64,000 bases of DNA. Origin: Ottelia alismoides (taxonomy: Eukaryota; Streptophyta; Magnoliopsida; Alismatales; Hydrocharitaceae). Positions 34,998 to 46,100 of this stretch are shown here, piece after piece. The position numbers and the translations under genes are program-made. Each line of letters opens with the position of its first letter. The first letter of the stretch is position 1. The stretch is from contig JAZKJV010003133.1 of NCBI GenBank assembly GCA_037367405.1, forward strand, positions 124,001 to 188,000. The letters run 5' to 3'. Below the pieces are notes generated by a model. It had not been told where the DNA came from, did not search any database, and saw nothing but the letters and a program-made list of their open reading frames with translations.

Positions 34998-35188
34998 GGA
35001 GCGGATTGTCTGCTGGCCAGCAGACTTTGCTGTAGCATCCGGAGCCGCTCGATTATGATCGAGCGGTTCGCATGAATTCGCACGGTCGGGCTTACAAAAA
35101 GATGCGAATTCATGCGAATCGCTCGATCACGATCGAGCAGCTCCATATGTACAGCAACCTCTGCTGTCCGACAGACGATCCACGCTCC
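34998..35188. mobile_element. Mutator-type MITE, 191 bp
   Basis: The element starts GGAGCG and ends CGCTCC, with imperfect inverted arms of about 80 bp that include GCGAATTCATGCGAA-type and CGATCGAGC palindromes. It is flanked by an exact 10-bp direct repeat TGTTTTCACG (34988-34997 and 35189-35198). A TSD of 9-10 bp is characteristic of Mutator-like elements. Confidence 0.85.
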
Positions 35189-35198
35189 TGTTTTCACG

Positions 35199-35693
35199 TA
35201 TAATCCACTCAAGTTTTATATTTTTTTCCTCTTTTTTCTTTTTTTTTTCTCTTTCCAATTTATACATGGCAAGCTTGACAACTAGTCTAGCAAGCTCAAT
35301 AGTTGGTGGGTAACGTCGTATGATGCATGCCATACAATTTTATATAGATCTGACGTAGGACGAATAGTACTGCAAGAATGATCGACAAGTTGTGACTATT
35401 TCTGTTCGCTTGGAACATTATAAGGAGAAAAAGTATGGATGTGGCGTAATTATTTCTTATTCTCTCTTGGATAGAAGTGAGAGATAAGGAGAGATAAGTG
35501 GTATGTTAGATAAAATTATAAGTAATAGTTATTTGCATTTTTTTTAAAAAGAGAGATTACGATGAAGGAATAGTGAAGGAATCAAAGTATTGATCGTCTG
35601 TGGAGGGAAAAGAATAAGTAGGAATATCCCAAACAACCCGTTAGATTGTCGTTTTTGACACTTTGGAATGACTTGATAATAAAGGGCAGTGCC

Positions 35694-35695
<2 letters not shown>
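35199..35695. other. Unannotated AT-rich spacer
   Basis: Pyrimidine-rich stretch (35218-35258), then low-copy sequence without coding potential or repeats that I can see. Confidence 0.5.

Positions 35696-35747
<52 letters not shown>
35694..35747. repeat. (TA)n microsatellite
   Basis: About 26 TA units directly abutting the first foldback element. TA runs also abut several other elements of the cluster (36134-36157, 36583-36602, 36990-37003, 39240-39255, 39438-39449). Confidence 0.95.
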
Positions 35748-35749
<2 letters not shown>

Positions 35750-36134
35750 GAAAAGGGAGTATGCTCCCTAGTTGTAGCCAACTTAGCTACTCCCACCCCT
35801 ATTTTCCCCTCATTTTTTTAATTCTTTGGAAAATAAAAATTTGTAAATTCATCATTATATCCCTATCACATTCTATTAAAATTTCATCAGAAACAGAGAC
35901 TCCTACGGCCTCCATCCAAACAGGGTCGATTTAGAAAATCCTGCGACCGTTAAAAAAATGACGTTTGGATGGAGGGCTTAGGAGTCTCTGTTTCTGACGA
36001 AATTTTAATAGAATGTTAGAGGGATATAGTGATGAATATACAAATTGTTATTTTCCAAAAAAATAAAAAATGAGGGAAAAATATGGGTGGGAGTAGCCAA
36101 TTGGCTACAACCTGGGTGTAGCCTCATTTAACCC
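35748..36134. mobile_element. Foldback MITE A
   Basis: Nearly full-length palindrome. Arms carry the GTAGCCAACTTAGCTAC-type terminal hairpin, TTTGGAAAATAA, and the core CAGAAACAGAGACTCCTA pairing with TAGGAGTCTCTGTTTCTG. Flanked by TA repeats, so the TSD is probably TA. Confidence 0.85.
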
Positions 36135-36157
36135 TATATATATATATATATATATAT

Positions 36158-36541
36158 GGGATTGGGGAGCTTACACCCATGTGTAGGTAACTTATAACCT
36201 ATACCCACCTCTTGTTTCTTAATTTTTTTGATTTTTTTTGAAATAGATCTTTAGGGGATTTACTTAGAATATTAAATGGAATATGTGTTTCAAATTTCAT
36301 GTAAAACATACATTCCTAACAGCTCCATCAGAAGGGGCCGAGTTCAGCAAATCTCAGACCGTTAAAATTTGACTGTCATGATGGATAAGTTAGAAGTCTC
36401 AAAATAAGTTGACATTTGAATGACGATACGGTGATATATTGTGATCTAAATTCTCCAAGGAATTAATTCAAAAAAATAAAAAAATTTGAGGGAAAAAGCA
36501 TTGGGTGTAGGTAAGTTACCTATACATGGGTGTAGGCTCCC

Positions 36542-36548
<7 letters not shown>
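36158..36548. mobile_element. Foldback MITE B
   Basis: Arms start GGGA..GGGAGC and contain ACACCCATGTGTAGGTAACTT versus its inverted copy near 36510-36530. The core is divergent (TTCATGTAAAACATACATTCC). Flanked by TA on the left and CT/TA repeats on the right. Confidence 0.8.
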
Positions 36549-36602
<54 letters not shown>

Positions 36603-36987
36603 GGAGCTGGGAGCCTAAGCCCCAGGTGTAGGTACCTACACCCGACCTTTTTTTTTGCATGATTTTTGCGTTTTTTTGAATGAAACCTTAGAGGGATTTT
36701 CTTAATATATTGAGAGGAATATGTGTTTCGAGTTTCATGCAAAACAAACATTCCTAACACATTCATCTAGAAGGGGTCATTTTCAGTAATTTTGATACCG
36801 TTAAAATTTGATAGTCTTGATGAAGATGATAGGAGTATCGAGTTAAGTTGAATTTTGAATGACACCATGGTGGTATATAGTGATCCAATTCCCCCAAGAT
36901 TTCATTTTAAAAAAAATCAAAAATTCATGAAAAAATGAGTCGGGTGTAGGTAGTTACCTACACCCCTGGGTGTAGGCTCCCTTTTCT
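36603..36987. mobile_element. Foldback MITE C
   Basis: Closest to B. The terminal hairpin is GGTGTAGGTACCTACACC (36624-36641), with an inverted partner near 36943-36967. Flanked by TA runs. Confidence 0.8.
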
Positions 36988-37003
36988 CTCTCTATATATA
37001 TAT

Positions 37004-37417
37004 GATTTGGTTGTAGAATAGGACTACCACGGAAAATGGATCGCATGGGCTCATCATAATAAACCTTTTCCAAATTCAACCGAAACCAATAGGGCTGGAT
37101 TTAAAGAAGACAAATCATGATGCAGAACACATACGATATTATTGCTAGGAGCGTGTCTTACGGTAGGTATGGGAAGTGTTTACAAGAAAAAGTGATTGGG
37201 GAATTTATTTATAGGAAGGCTGGGAAAAGATCATTTTTTATTAAAAAAATCATTGTTTATTCACCTTTGAATTCCATAAATAGCATTATTCTATTTCTTG
37301 CCATTCCGACCTTCATAGCCCGAGGAAATGGAATACTTATGTGGTTGAGTTGGAATTGGACTAGAAGTAGATCATTGTTTGATGACATTTCTTGAATCAT
37401 ATATATGGAATATATAA
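37004..37417. other. Non-repetitive block between foldback elements
   Basis: A plus frame (37117-37395, 92 codons) is open but has no recognisable domain. The sequence is not palindromic like its neighbours. Its origin is unknown. Confidence 0.4.
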
Positions 37418-37789
37418 GGGAAATTGTTCTGTGTAACAACCAAGTTAGTTGTTACACGGAACAATTTCCCCTCATTTTTTTATTTTTTTTCAAAAATTCA
37501 ACCATATATTCATCTATATATCCGCTCTATATGTCATTCGAATTTCATCAGAAACAGAAACTCCTATGCCCTCAATCTAGAATAGGTAAGTTCAATGATC
37601 TCAAATTTGTTGTAATCGACCTATTATGTATGGAGGGCATATGAGTCTCTATTTATGATGAAATTCGAATGCCATATAGGAGGGATATATCGATAAATAT
37701 ACATGGTGGAATTTTCGAGAAAAATAAAAAAATAGGGGAAATTGCTCTGTGTAACAGCCAACTTGGTTGTTACACGGAATAGCCTCCCC
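37418..37789. mobile_element. Foldback MITE D
   Basis: The terminal hairpin GTAACAACCAAGTTAGTTGT is repeated inverted at about 37748-37775. It has the same AGAAACTCCTATGCCCTC core as A, E, G and H. Confidence 0.85.
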
Positions 37790-37824
37790 GTCCTCATATA
37801 ATGTGTGTGTGTGTGCGTGTGTGT

Positions 37825-38198
37825 GGAAAGGGAGCCTACTTCATGCAATAGGTAAGCTGCCTATTGCATGTCTATTTTTCGTCCTGTTTTTTTTATTTTT
37901 TAGGAAAATACTATAGTGTATTTTCATCATTATATCCATCTAGTATGTCATTCCAATTTCGTCAAGGGTATTCATGTGCCCTCCATCCAGAACATGTCGA
38001 TTAGCAAATCTGAGATAGTTGAAACTACCTATTCTGGATGGGTGACATAGGAATCTTTGTTTCTGATGAAATTGGAACGACATATTAGATTGATATAGTG
38101 ATGAAAAAATATAGTGGTATTTTCCAAAAAAAGAATCGGTGCGAAAAATGGACCTGCAGGAGGTAGATTACCAATTGCATGAAGTATTCTTCCTTTCC
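37825..38198. mobile_element. Foldback MITE E
   Basis: The terminal hairpin is TGCAATAGGTAAGCTGCCTA and its partner, and the shared core (ATGTGCCCTCCATCCAGAAC) is present. It is flanked by GT repeats on the left and CT repeats on the right. Confidence 0.8.
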
Positions 38199-38209
38199 TC
38201 TCTCTCTCT

Positions 38210-38270
38210 GGCTGTTACACAATACAGTTTCCCCCATTTTTTATTATTTTTCGAAAATAAAATCATGTAT
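38210..38270. mobile_element. Foldback fragment F
   Basis: About 60 bp matching one arm end of element D (GCTGTTACACAATACAGTTT). The rest is missing. Confidence 0.55.
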
Positions 38271-38288
38271 ATTTACACACACACATAT

Positions 38289-38675
38289 GAGGAAATGGAG
38301 CCTGCATCGTGATGTAGGTAACTTACCTACATCATGCTTGTGTTTTTCCTAATTTTTTTGTTTTTTGAAAAAATGCTTCTGTGGATTTTCATAACTATAT
38401 CCATGTAATATGTCATTCAAATTTCGTCAGAAACAGAGACTCCTATGCCCTCCATCCAGAACATGTAATTTTAATGGTCTTAGATTTGCTGTAAATTACA
38501 TGTTTTGGATGGAGGGTATATGAGTCTCTGTTTCTGGCGAAATTTGAATGACATATTAGAGGGATATAGTTATGAAAATCCACGGAAGCATTTTTCAAAA
38601 AAATAAAAAAAAGTGGGAAAAAAAGAAACATTATGTAGGTAAGTTACCTACATCAGGATGTAGGCTCTCTTTCCT
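38289..38675. mobile_element. Foldback MITE G
   Basis: The terminal hairpin GATGTAGGTAACTTACCTAC recurs inverted at about 38634-38662. The core ACTCCTATGCCCTCCATCC pairs with its inverted copy at 38507-38540. Confidence 0.85.
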
Positions 38676-38686
38676 CTATATATATC

Positions 38687-38946
38687 CCTCCTATATGTCA
38701 TTCAAATTTTGTCATAAACAGATACTCCTATACCCTCCAAATAGAACATGTCGATTACAACAAATTTCAGGCCGTTAAAATTACCTGTTCTAGATGGAGG
38801 GCATAGGGGTCTCTATTTTTCACGAAATTCGAATGACATATAGGACGAATATATAGATGAATATACATGGTAACATTTTGGATTAAATAAAAAAATTAGG
38901 TGAAATTGCTCCATGTAACAACTAACTTGGTTGTTACACAGAAGAA
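38687..38946. mobile_element. Foldback MITE H (left end missing)
   Basis: It begins inside the shared core and ends with the D-type hairpin (GTAACAACTAACTTGGTTGT). Its left terminal arm is absent where it meets G. Confidence 0.7.
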
Positions 38947-38950
38947 AGAT

Positions 38951-39242
38951 TTAATGGAGTTGCCCCCTGGGGGCAGCCAACATGGCTGTCCCGCCCCCTA
39001 TTTCAGTATTTTTTTAAAAATATTACCCTGTATATTCACCCCTATATCCCTCCTATATGCCATTCGAATTTCGTCAGAAACAAAGACTCCTACGGCACAA
39101 TATCTCGATGGAGGCCGTAGGAGTCTCTATTTCTGATGAAATTCGAATGGCATATAGGAGGAATATAGGGATGAAATACATGGCAATATTTTTCAAAAAA
39201 AAATAAAAAAATGCCAAAAATGATGCGGGGTAGCCCCATTAA
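38951..39242. mobile_element. Foldback MITE I
   Basis: Starts TTAATGGAGTTGCCCCCTGG and ends GGTAGCCCCATTAA. The terminal hairpin is GCAGCCAACATGGCTG, and the core is AGAAACAAAGACTCCTACGG with its inverted copy. Confidence 0.8.
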
Positions 39243-39270
39243 TATATATATATATGTATGTATTTATGTA

Positions 39271-39421
39271 GGAGTTATCCTATGAGAGCCAAAACCTGTG
39301 AGAGCATGAGAACATTGATTCTGGACCACATGATTCAACCAGGAGAGAGAAGACAGAATTATGTGGTCCAGAATCAATGCTCTCATGCTCTCATAGGTTT
39401 TGGCTCTCATAGGATCACTCC
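39271..39421. mobile_element. Foldback MITE J, 151 bp, near-perfect palindrome
   Basis: Arms of about 65 bp (GGAGTTATCCTATGAGAGCC ... GGCTCTCATAGGATCACTCC) around a short centre. This is a different family from A-I. Confidence 0.9.
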
Positions 39422-39847
39422 TCTCTCTCTCTCTCTATATATATATATAGGGAATTTATCCAATGAGCTCTATGCCCATTTAAGATCAGATGAGCCTATG
39501 TTTTCATCCTTTAGATCATGATCCAATAATCATATTTTATCCCATCCATTCCCTTTTTAGCACCAATCCTTATCATAACAAATTCCCTCTGCATTCTCCT
39601 CGTAATTGATTTCATTTTTTGATTTGCAATTAAGTCTGCCCGACATTGTATTGTATCTATTTTTGATATTTCCAAAATCATCTGTATCCTATCTTGCTGC
39701 GAAATCTCAAGATCTCCAACGATGAAAGAAGATCGTCTTCAAGTCCTCGATTTGTAAGTTTTTTCGTTGCTTATTAGACATTTATTTGTTGTTCTTTTGT
39801 AGAGTTTGATCGTTTGTTTTTTATTTTTGATTTCAGTTTCAAACGCA

Positions 39848-40045
39848 ATGGATCATATGCGATTGGAAATTGATCTTGGTTTCTCAGAAGCAACGATGAA
39901 CGATGTGTCCTGGATGGATTTGAATCTTGAAAAGATCGTATCAGAAGGAGAGAAGATAGATGTCTTGCAATTGGATTCGGATAGCGAAAACATTATTTTA
40001 GAAAAAATATACTTAGTTACTGATGGCATTTGCATATGTTACTGA
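39848..40045 (+). CDS. Short acidic N-terminal-like ORF (possible transposon gene start)
   Basis: 65 codons from the first ATG after a good intron acceptor (TTTGATTTCAG at 39826-39836). The upstream exon with donor GTAAGT-like at 39754 would be 5' UTR; its own ATG (39722) is out of frame with this ORF after splicing. The peptide contains DVSWMDLNLEKIVSEGEKID, an Asp/Glu-rich stretch like the N-termini of FAR1/Mutator-related proteins, but nothing diagnostic. It runs directly into the CAGTAAC array, so it may be a truncated first coding exon. Function not assigned. Confidence 0.35.
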   Translation: MDHMRLEIDLGFSEATMNDVSWMDLNLEKIVSEGEKIDVLQLDSDSENIILEKIYLVTDGICICY

Positions 40046-40809
40046 CAATATATCATGTATTACTTTTCTATTTTATTATTCTTACTAATTAAATTCCATT
40101 CATTGTTACTTACGTATCTTAAGTTATTTATGTGTGGCTATCAGTAACACTTGACATATTACAAGTATTTAAATGGGCTACATAAGTAAAGTGTGATTCG
40201 ATAGTAATTCAAAACAGAGAATATAATAAGTAAGATATAGAGAAGCATCAGTAACCTGTAACTAATTGTATGTAAAAGAAGACAATGGAACCAGTAAGTT
40301 GGAAGAATTATAGAAAACCATTCATGTGACCAGTAACATATGTATTGCTATCAGTAACTCTCGTTATAAAAGTAAATAAGAAGCACGTCAGTAACACTCA
40401 AAGTATTAAGTAACTATAACATTAGTAACAATCAAAATGAGTTCAGTAACACTTGATTCATGATTTGTAGTCAGAATTGATTTTTTGTTCAAGGCATTTT
40501 GATTTCATATAATTTAGTAATTTATGCGTGACTAACAGTAACACTTGTCACATTACAAGTAATAAAATAAGTTACCTAAGTAAAGAGGTGGTAATTTGAT
40601 AGTAATTAAAAATATAAAATAAGTAAGATTGAGAAAAGTATTTGTAACATGCAAAAAATTGTAGAGTAAGAGAAAATAATGGAATCAGTAACTTCGAATA
40701 GTTATGAAAAAACTTGAGACCAGTAACTTATGGATTGCTATCAGTAACACTCGATGCATTGTAAGTAATTTAAAAGGTTATATAAGTAAATAAGGGATGC
40801 CTCAGTAAC
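40016..40809. repeat. CAGTAAC motif array (13 exact copies)
   Basis: CAGTAAC occurs on plus at 40142, 40249, 40331, 40352, 40389, 40444, 40536, 40686, 40721, 40742 and 40803, and on minus at 40016 and 40038; near matches (TAGTAAC, CAGTAAT) fill gaps to about 40990. The block 40141-40480 is repeated imperfectly at 40535-40885, so the array grew by tandem duplication while the motif stayed better conserved than its surroundings. Confidence 0.88.
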
Positions 40810-41199
40810 ACGTAAAGTATTAAGTAATTATAAAATCAATAACAATCAAAATGAGTTCAGTAATATGGGTATTTGTAATCAGTATTTGTTATATGGACAT
40901 TAGTAATTTTTACCTTCACGTTTGAATATAATACTTATCTCACAACAAAAATTACATGATTTAAGAATCTGTATTACTTGAGTAACATGCATGAATTACC
41001 GATTTTTGTACAATGTAATATTACAAATGTAAATTACTGACAATTATTTTCAATATTATTGATCTCGCAATAAATAATTACTTGAGTAAATAAGTACATT
41101 ATCGATCATATTTATAATGACTATTTCTTTGGTCTGTAATTAAAGATTTGAATTTATCTTTCCAAAACCGTCTTCCCTTTTTTAAGCAAATGCGTGATG

Positions 41200-41241
41200 G
41201 GAGCCAAGTTAGTTCCCCCATGGGGGCAACCCCATTTAACC
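41200..41241. other. Isolated foldback arm (I-type end)
   Basis: GAGCCAAGTTAGTTCCCCCA and the following bases are an inverted match to the start of MITE I (38951). It may be the other end of a ~2.3-kb element spanning 38951-41241, or a fragment. A (TATG)n run follows (41244-41275). Confidence 0.5.
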
Positions 41242-41242
41242 T

Positions 41243-41273
<31 letters not shown>

Positions 41274-41622
41274 ATAGAGGGTGCACTTGAATTGAGGTAG
41301 CATCTTTCCTTGCTTATGGAAAGGTGACATCTTAAGCTATAGGATGAAATATGAACGAATGATATGAAAACCACCTAGTGATTTTCGTTAAAACTAACTT
41401 TCCTAATATTGAGGGACATTAAAGAAATGATAAATTTAGTAAATAACACATCATTGATCCTTCTAAAAATAGGTATAATACGAGAGATGTACATAATTTT
41501 TCATCTGCGTTGATAAAATATTTAATGAAATTTGAATCTTAGTATACAACAAACACCAATCTTAGTATATTTTAAATTCGTATATTTGCATTTAAAACAA
41601 ATATAATACGTAGAAAGAAATT

Positions 41623-42621
41623 ATTTTACATATATGTATTGTATATTTTACATTAAATGTAAGAAAAAAAATACAAGATTGTGTTAATATTGACATCTTT
41701 TTTGCGTAAAACTTTGATATTTTACACAATATGAATGTATTTTACATTTGGTAATGATAAAGTAAGTAATGTTCTTCTTTTGTTGTTTTGTTAAGACAAA
41801 AAAACTGTTACACATTCCATTGAAATAGACGATTTATTGAAATTTCAAATTTGAAAGATATACAATATGTATATCTATAATATACTGAACTTATTTATTT
41901 TACATAAACAAAATGCATTTTACAAAAATGGATTGCATTTTACAAAGTTATTATCATCTTTTGTTCTTTTGTAATGACGATAAGGTTGTTATATCTTCCG
42001 TTGAAATAATGAGATTCTTAATTTTACAAGTTGGAATGTTTTAGAATTTGACTTTATATAATACAAATAAATAATTTATTTTATGAAAAATGAATACATT
42101 TTACACAATAGTAATTTTATTATTTTGAATAAAACTTTGATATTTTAGACAATAGTTAAGTATTTTACATTTGTTAATGATAAATTAAGTAACGATCTTC
42201 TTTTATTGTTTTGTTAAGACGAAAAAAACTTTTATATATTCCATCGAAACACAGTATTTATTGAAATTTCAATTTTGTAAGTTATACAATATGTATGCCT
42301 ATAATACACTTTAATTATTTATTTTACATAAACAAAATGGCATTTACAAAAATAGAATGCATTTTACAAAATCACTATCATCTTTTGTTCTTTTGTATTG
42401 ACGATAAGTATGTTATATTTTTCATTGAAGTAATCACTTTCTTAATTTAACAAGCTGGTAAATTTTACAATTTGACTTTCTATAATACAAATATATAATT
42501 TATTTTACAAAGAAAGAATGCATTTTACAGAATGTGTGATTATACGAGCTGATTATTTTAAATAATGACTTCTATTATGCGTAGTAATTTGATATTTTAT
42601 ATAAATTAATTTTATTTTACA
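41623..42621 (+). repeat. ATTTTACA motif array (16 exact copies)
   Basis: ATTTTACA occurs, always on plus, at 41623, 41645, 41719, 41739, 41897, 41917, 41937, 42021, 42098, 42162, 42321, 42361, 42462, 42502, 42522 and 42614. Two ~425-bp tandem copies (about 41708-42128 and 42130-42560) carry most of them. No coding frame is present. Confidence 0.88.
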
Positions 42622-43176
42622 TTTCTTGATTTATTAGCTTGAAATATATTCAGAAATTCAGTTGACTTGAAATTCTACTTTTAGATTTACAGATATATTA
42701 ATATAAATTAATTAACAAAAAATGAGAGGAATAAATCATCATTTTGATACTTATTAAAGATACTGTTTATCTTATTTTGCATATCTTGATCGTGTAATTT
42801 TCATATAGTTTTTTTTTCAATTTATTAAACAATATAACCAAAATAATTTAAAGAAAGAAAATTTAATAGCAAATACATTTAAATTTAGCAAGGGTTTTAT
42901 GTATGATTCAAAAATTGAAATAAAGAATCTGAATGCATCTGACGTTAAGATTGGTTTGGATGTAACTGCAAGGATATATAATAAACATTCAGAAAAACCA
43001 AATCTGATAGGGAAGAATTGGATGCATTGATAATATAAAGAAAAATTTCATATACTATGATTAAAAATAAAAAACGAACCCGAAAATCCATAGAGATGAT
43101 TGCGATGGCGAAGTATTGACCTTCAAATGAGAAATAGAGATAAGAAAATTAGATAAAGTCTAATTGAACCTTGTAG
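42622..43176. other. AT-rich transposon interior, nothing recognised
   Basis: It follows the motif array up to the Athila target site. No gene or repeat seen. Confidence 0.5.
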
Positions 43177-43181
43177 ATGAT

Positions 43182-46100
43182 TGATAACACCAAAATCCCT
43201 CTAAGACCCGAGTGGATATATAAAACAAGGGTCGTTGCGACCCGGATCTCAGAGAAGGTGTCAATCAAGAAAAAATCGAACCGCGAAACAGATCGAAAAT
43301 CAAACAAGGCAAAATACGCGGTCCTCGCTATATGATTAACCTGGTATAGCTCCCAGGGTCGAACTCAAGGAGCACGGGTTGGCAAAAGCCTACGAAGTAG
43401 TGAAAAAGAATAAAATAAAAGAAAATGAAATAAAAAAGATTTTTATGGGTTTTTATGAATTTTTATATTTTTTTGGATTTTTAAAAGATAAGAAAAATAA
43501 AAGAAAGTATAAACAAGGCTACTTCAACAAATTATTTAACACTCTAAAAATCAAGCAAAAATTCCAGAAAATTGATTTTTATGTTTTTTAGGTTTTTTAC
43601 TGTTTTTGGTGAATTTTTGATAATTTTCTAATGGTCAAATTATTTTCTAAAAATCAAACAAGAGAAAACAGTGAAGGTACTGTCCAGCAGGGCTAGAAAC
43701 TCAAAAATAAAATATTTAAGAGTTCCAAAATGCCCTGGAGGTAATTTTCCTATAATCTATGAAGAACAAGGAAAAATTAGGCACCCTAATTATTATTTTG
43801 GATTTTTAAATTAATTTTTAGAATTTTTATGAGTTTTTAGGGGTTTTTCAATTTTTAGGGTTTTTAAGTGATGAAAAATCACCAAAATGGGCTGGAAAAT
43901 CAAACAGCAAGCAAATAACAAAACCTAATTTTTTTAGAATTTTTAAAGGTGATTTTATATTTTTTTGGTATTTTTAAAGTTAGACAGTGAATAAAAAGAG
44001 GGTTTTTGAATTTTTAAAAATACTAAATGAAAACAAAAATGTCCTCAAAAATCACAGAAATAACTACACCATGGCAGGAGCCATGTGTCGAAATTTCATA
44101 AGATTTGGAGGTGGTTTGCTATTTATTCAAAAATAAAGAAGAGGGTACCATGCACAAGGACCAATGTGCAAATACCAAAAGATCTGGGGCCGCTGGTGCA
44201 AAATACCCAGCAAGTCACGCGCTTCGCGCGTGGCTGGGGCACACAGGGACTAAATGGCAAGAAAAACCAAGTCCTAGGGGTATTTGATAACTCGTATCAA
44301 AACCCCAGGGATATGGATGCAAAAAGCCCAAGAAATAACGCACATGCACAATAAAAGCACTCACAGGGGCATAAATGCAATTAATCAAAAATATTCATTC
44401 AATTCATAACATTCCAGATCTACAGGACTAAAGATGCAAAAAGCCCAACAAGCACGTGTCGAAGCACGTGTTCACATACAAACAGGGGCATACATGCAAT
44501 AAACTCAAAGCACAAGGTTCTAACTGCAAATTACCCTACGTGAAAAAGTTTCTTAAACTAATTACAGGACTAAAAATAAAACGACAAACTACGAGGGGGC
44601 CCTACGATATTTACCCCTTTATTAGCCGACGGTCGGATGAGCGCCACGTGGAGGATGAACGGCTGGGATGTGCGGGCGCTTTACTCCTTCTCCTCTTCGG
44701 CTCTGATCGACGGCGGGGAGAAGCCCACGTGGAAGATCTGACGATGATGGGCTCCGGACCTCTCTCCTCGGCTGCGGACGGTCCAGATGGCTCCTCTGGA
44801 TGATCGAATAGACGCTGCTCCTCCACAGATGAACGGCTAGGATCAGAACTGGAGCAGAGGGTGCATCGGACGGCTCGGGAGGATGCGGGAAGAACTCGTC
44901 ACCGGCGACGTTCGCCGGCCTCCTGCGTGCGCTCCGCTCCTCCTCAGCTGCTGCAAATGATCGGAAAAGGTTGCTGGTGCAGCTCCGCAACTGGTGGCGA
45001 TGGCCGATGGCCCAACCGAGCCCGGGAGGGGCTCCGGCGAGGCCTGGCGGCGCGAAGCTCCTGTCTTGAATGGACGGGAGGCTCAGATGCCTCCTTTGGA
45101 CCTGCAAAATGGTCAAGAAGCTCCGCGGGTCGAGGGCAAAATGCCTCGACCCCAGAAATCGGGGTGAAGATGGACGGTGCTGTGGGGCGAGCGAGCTCCG
45201 GCGAAGCGGAGGCGGTGGAGCTCGACTCCCAGCTCCGGGGCGAGCTGGGGTGAATGAGCGGGCGTAGAAGGTGCGCGGGGATACGGCGGAGATGATGGGA
45301 TGCTCCGATGATCAAGATATTGAGCGAGTCGGTCGGAATCAACGAAGCACGGCGATGGGTCGAATTGGGCGAAATCGAAAATTACTCTAAATGGGTAGGA
45401 ACTAGGGGTACCTGATGGATGCAATAGACTGGGGTGGAGCTGCTCTTGCTCCTGGTCCTTGCCTCAAGGGCCGTCACCTCCCGAGGCTCGAGCTCCAGAC
45501 GATGGTCGGAGCACGGCGGCGAAACGCGGCCGGATCGATGGTAGACGCTCCTCCTCCTCGCTGCAACACCCGCCGGCGCGAGCTGTCACCTCGCTCGTCT
45601 CAGTGGAGCTCACAGGAAAGGGAATGGCTAGCCAAAGATGCGCGAAAAGTGCGGCGGAGCTGGACCTTTATACTGCTAGGGGTTCGGAAAGATTGGAGTC
45701 GGGCACGATGATCGGCGCGCGGATCCCAAGGGGAAGGCTCCGGCGAGCATGACGGATGCAAGGGGTGCAATCCGGACCCTGGGTTTGGAGATTTGGCGGT
45801 CGGATCTGATCGGGAAAAATGGAAGAAATCGGGTCGAACAGAGGATCCGCGCCTCTGGTGGTCCTGGGGGAGGTGTTGACCGGGGGTCAACATTCCCCCG
45901 TGGACCAATCAGAGGCCGCCAAAATTTGAGATTTTATTCTATTTTTTTTTGAGGCCTTAAATGGCCGATTTTCCAAAAACTTAAAACACAAAAATTGTTT
46001 GTTTTAATTTTTTCTATTTTTTTGTGATTTTTAATTAATTTTTGGAAATTAAAATATGGTATATACATTATAGGTATATATAGGTATATATACACTATGT

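Larger units (their letters stand above)
39450..43181 (+). mobile_element. Left part of candidate Mutator-like transposon
   Basis: From GGGAATTTATCCAATGAGCTC, whose end resembles MITE J, comes a 5'-UTR-like region with an intron (donor 39754, acceptor 39836), a short acidic ORF, then two noncoding motif arrays (40016-40809, 41623-42621). The young Athila element interrupts it at 43181/61021 with TSD ATGAT, so it continues at 61021. The right end is not in the window. No transposase catalytic motif is visible, so the superfamily is an inference from the arrays and from the ORF at 62179. Confidence 0.5.

Noticed and set aside
44611..45952. Several overlapping 65-164-codon frames on both strands, repeated at 58770-60111
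   Set aside because: They lie in the GC-rich part of the Athila LTRs, occur in many frames at once, and match no known protein; they are by-products of composition.
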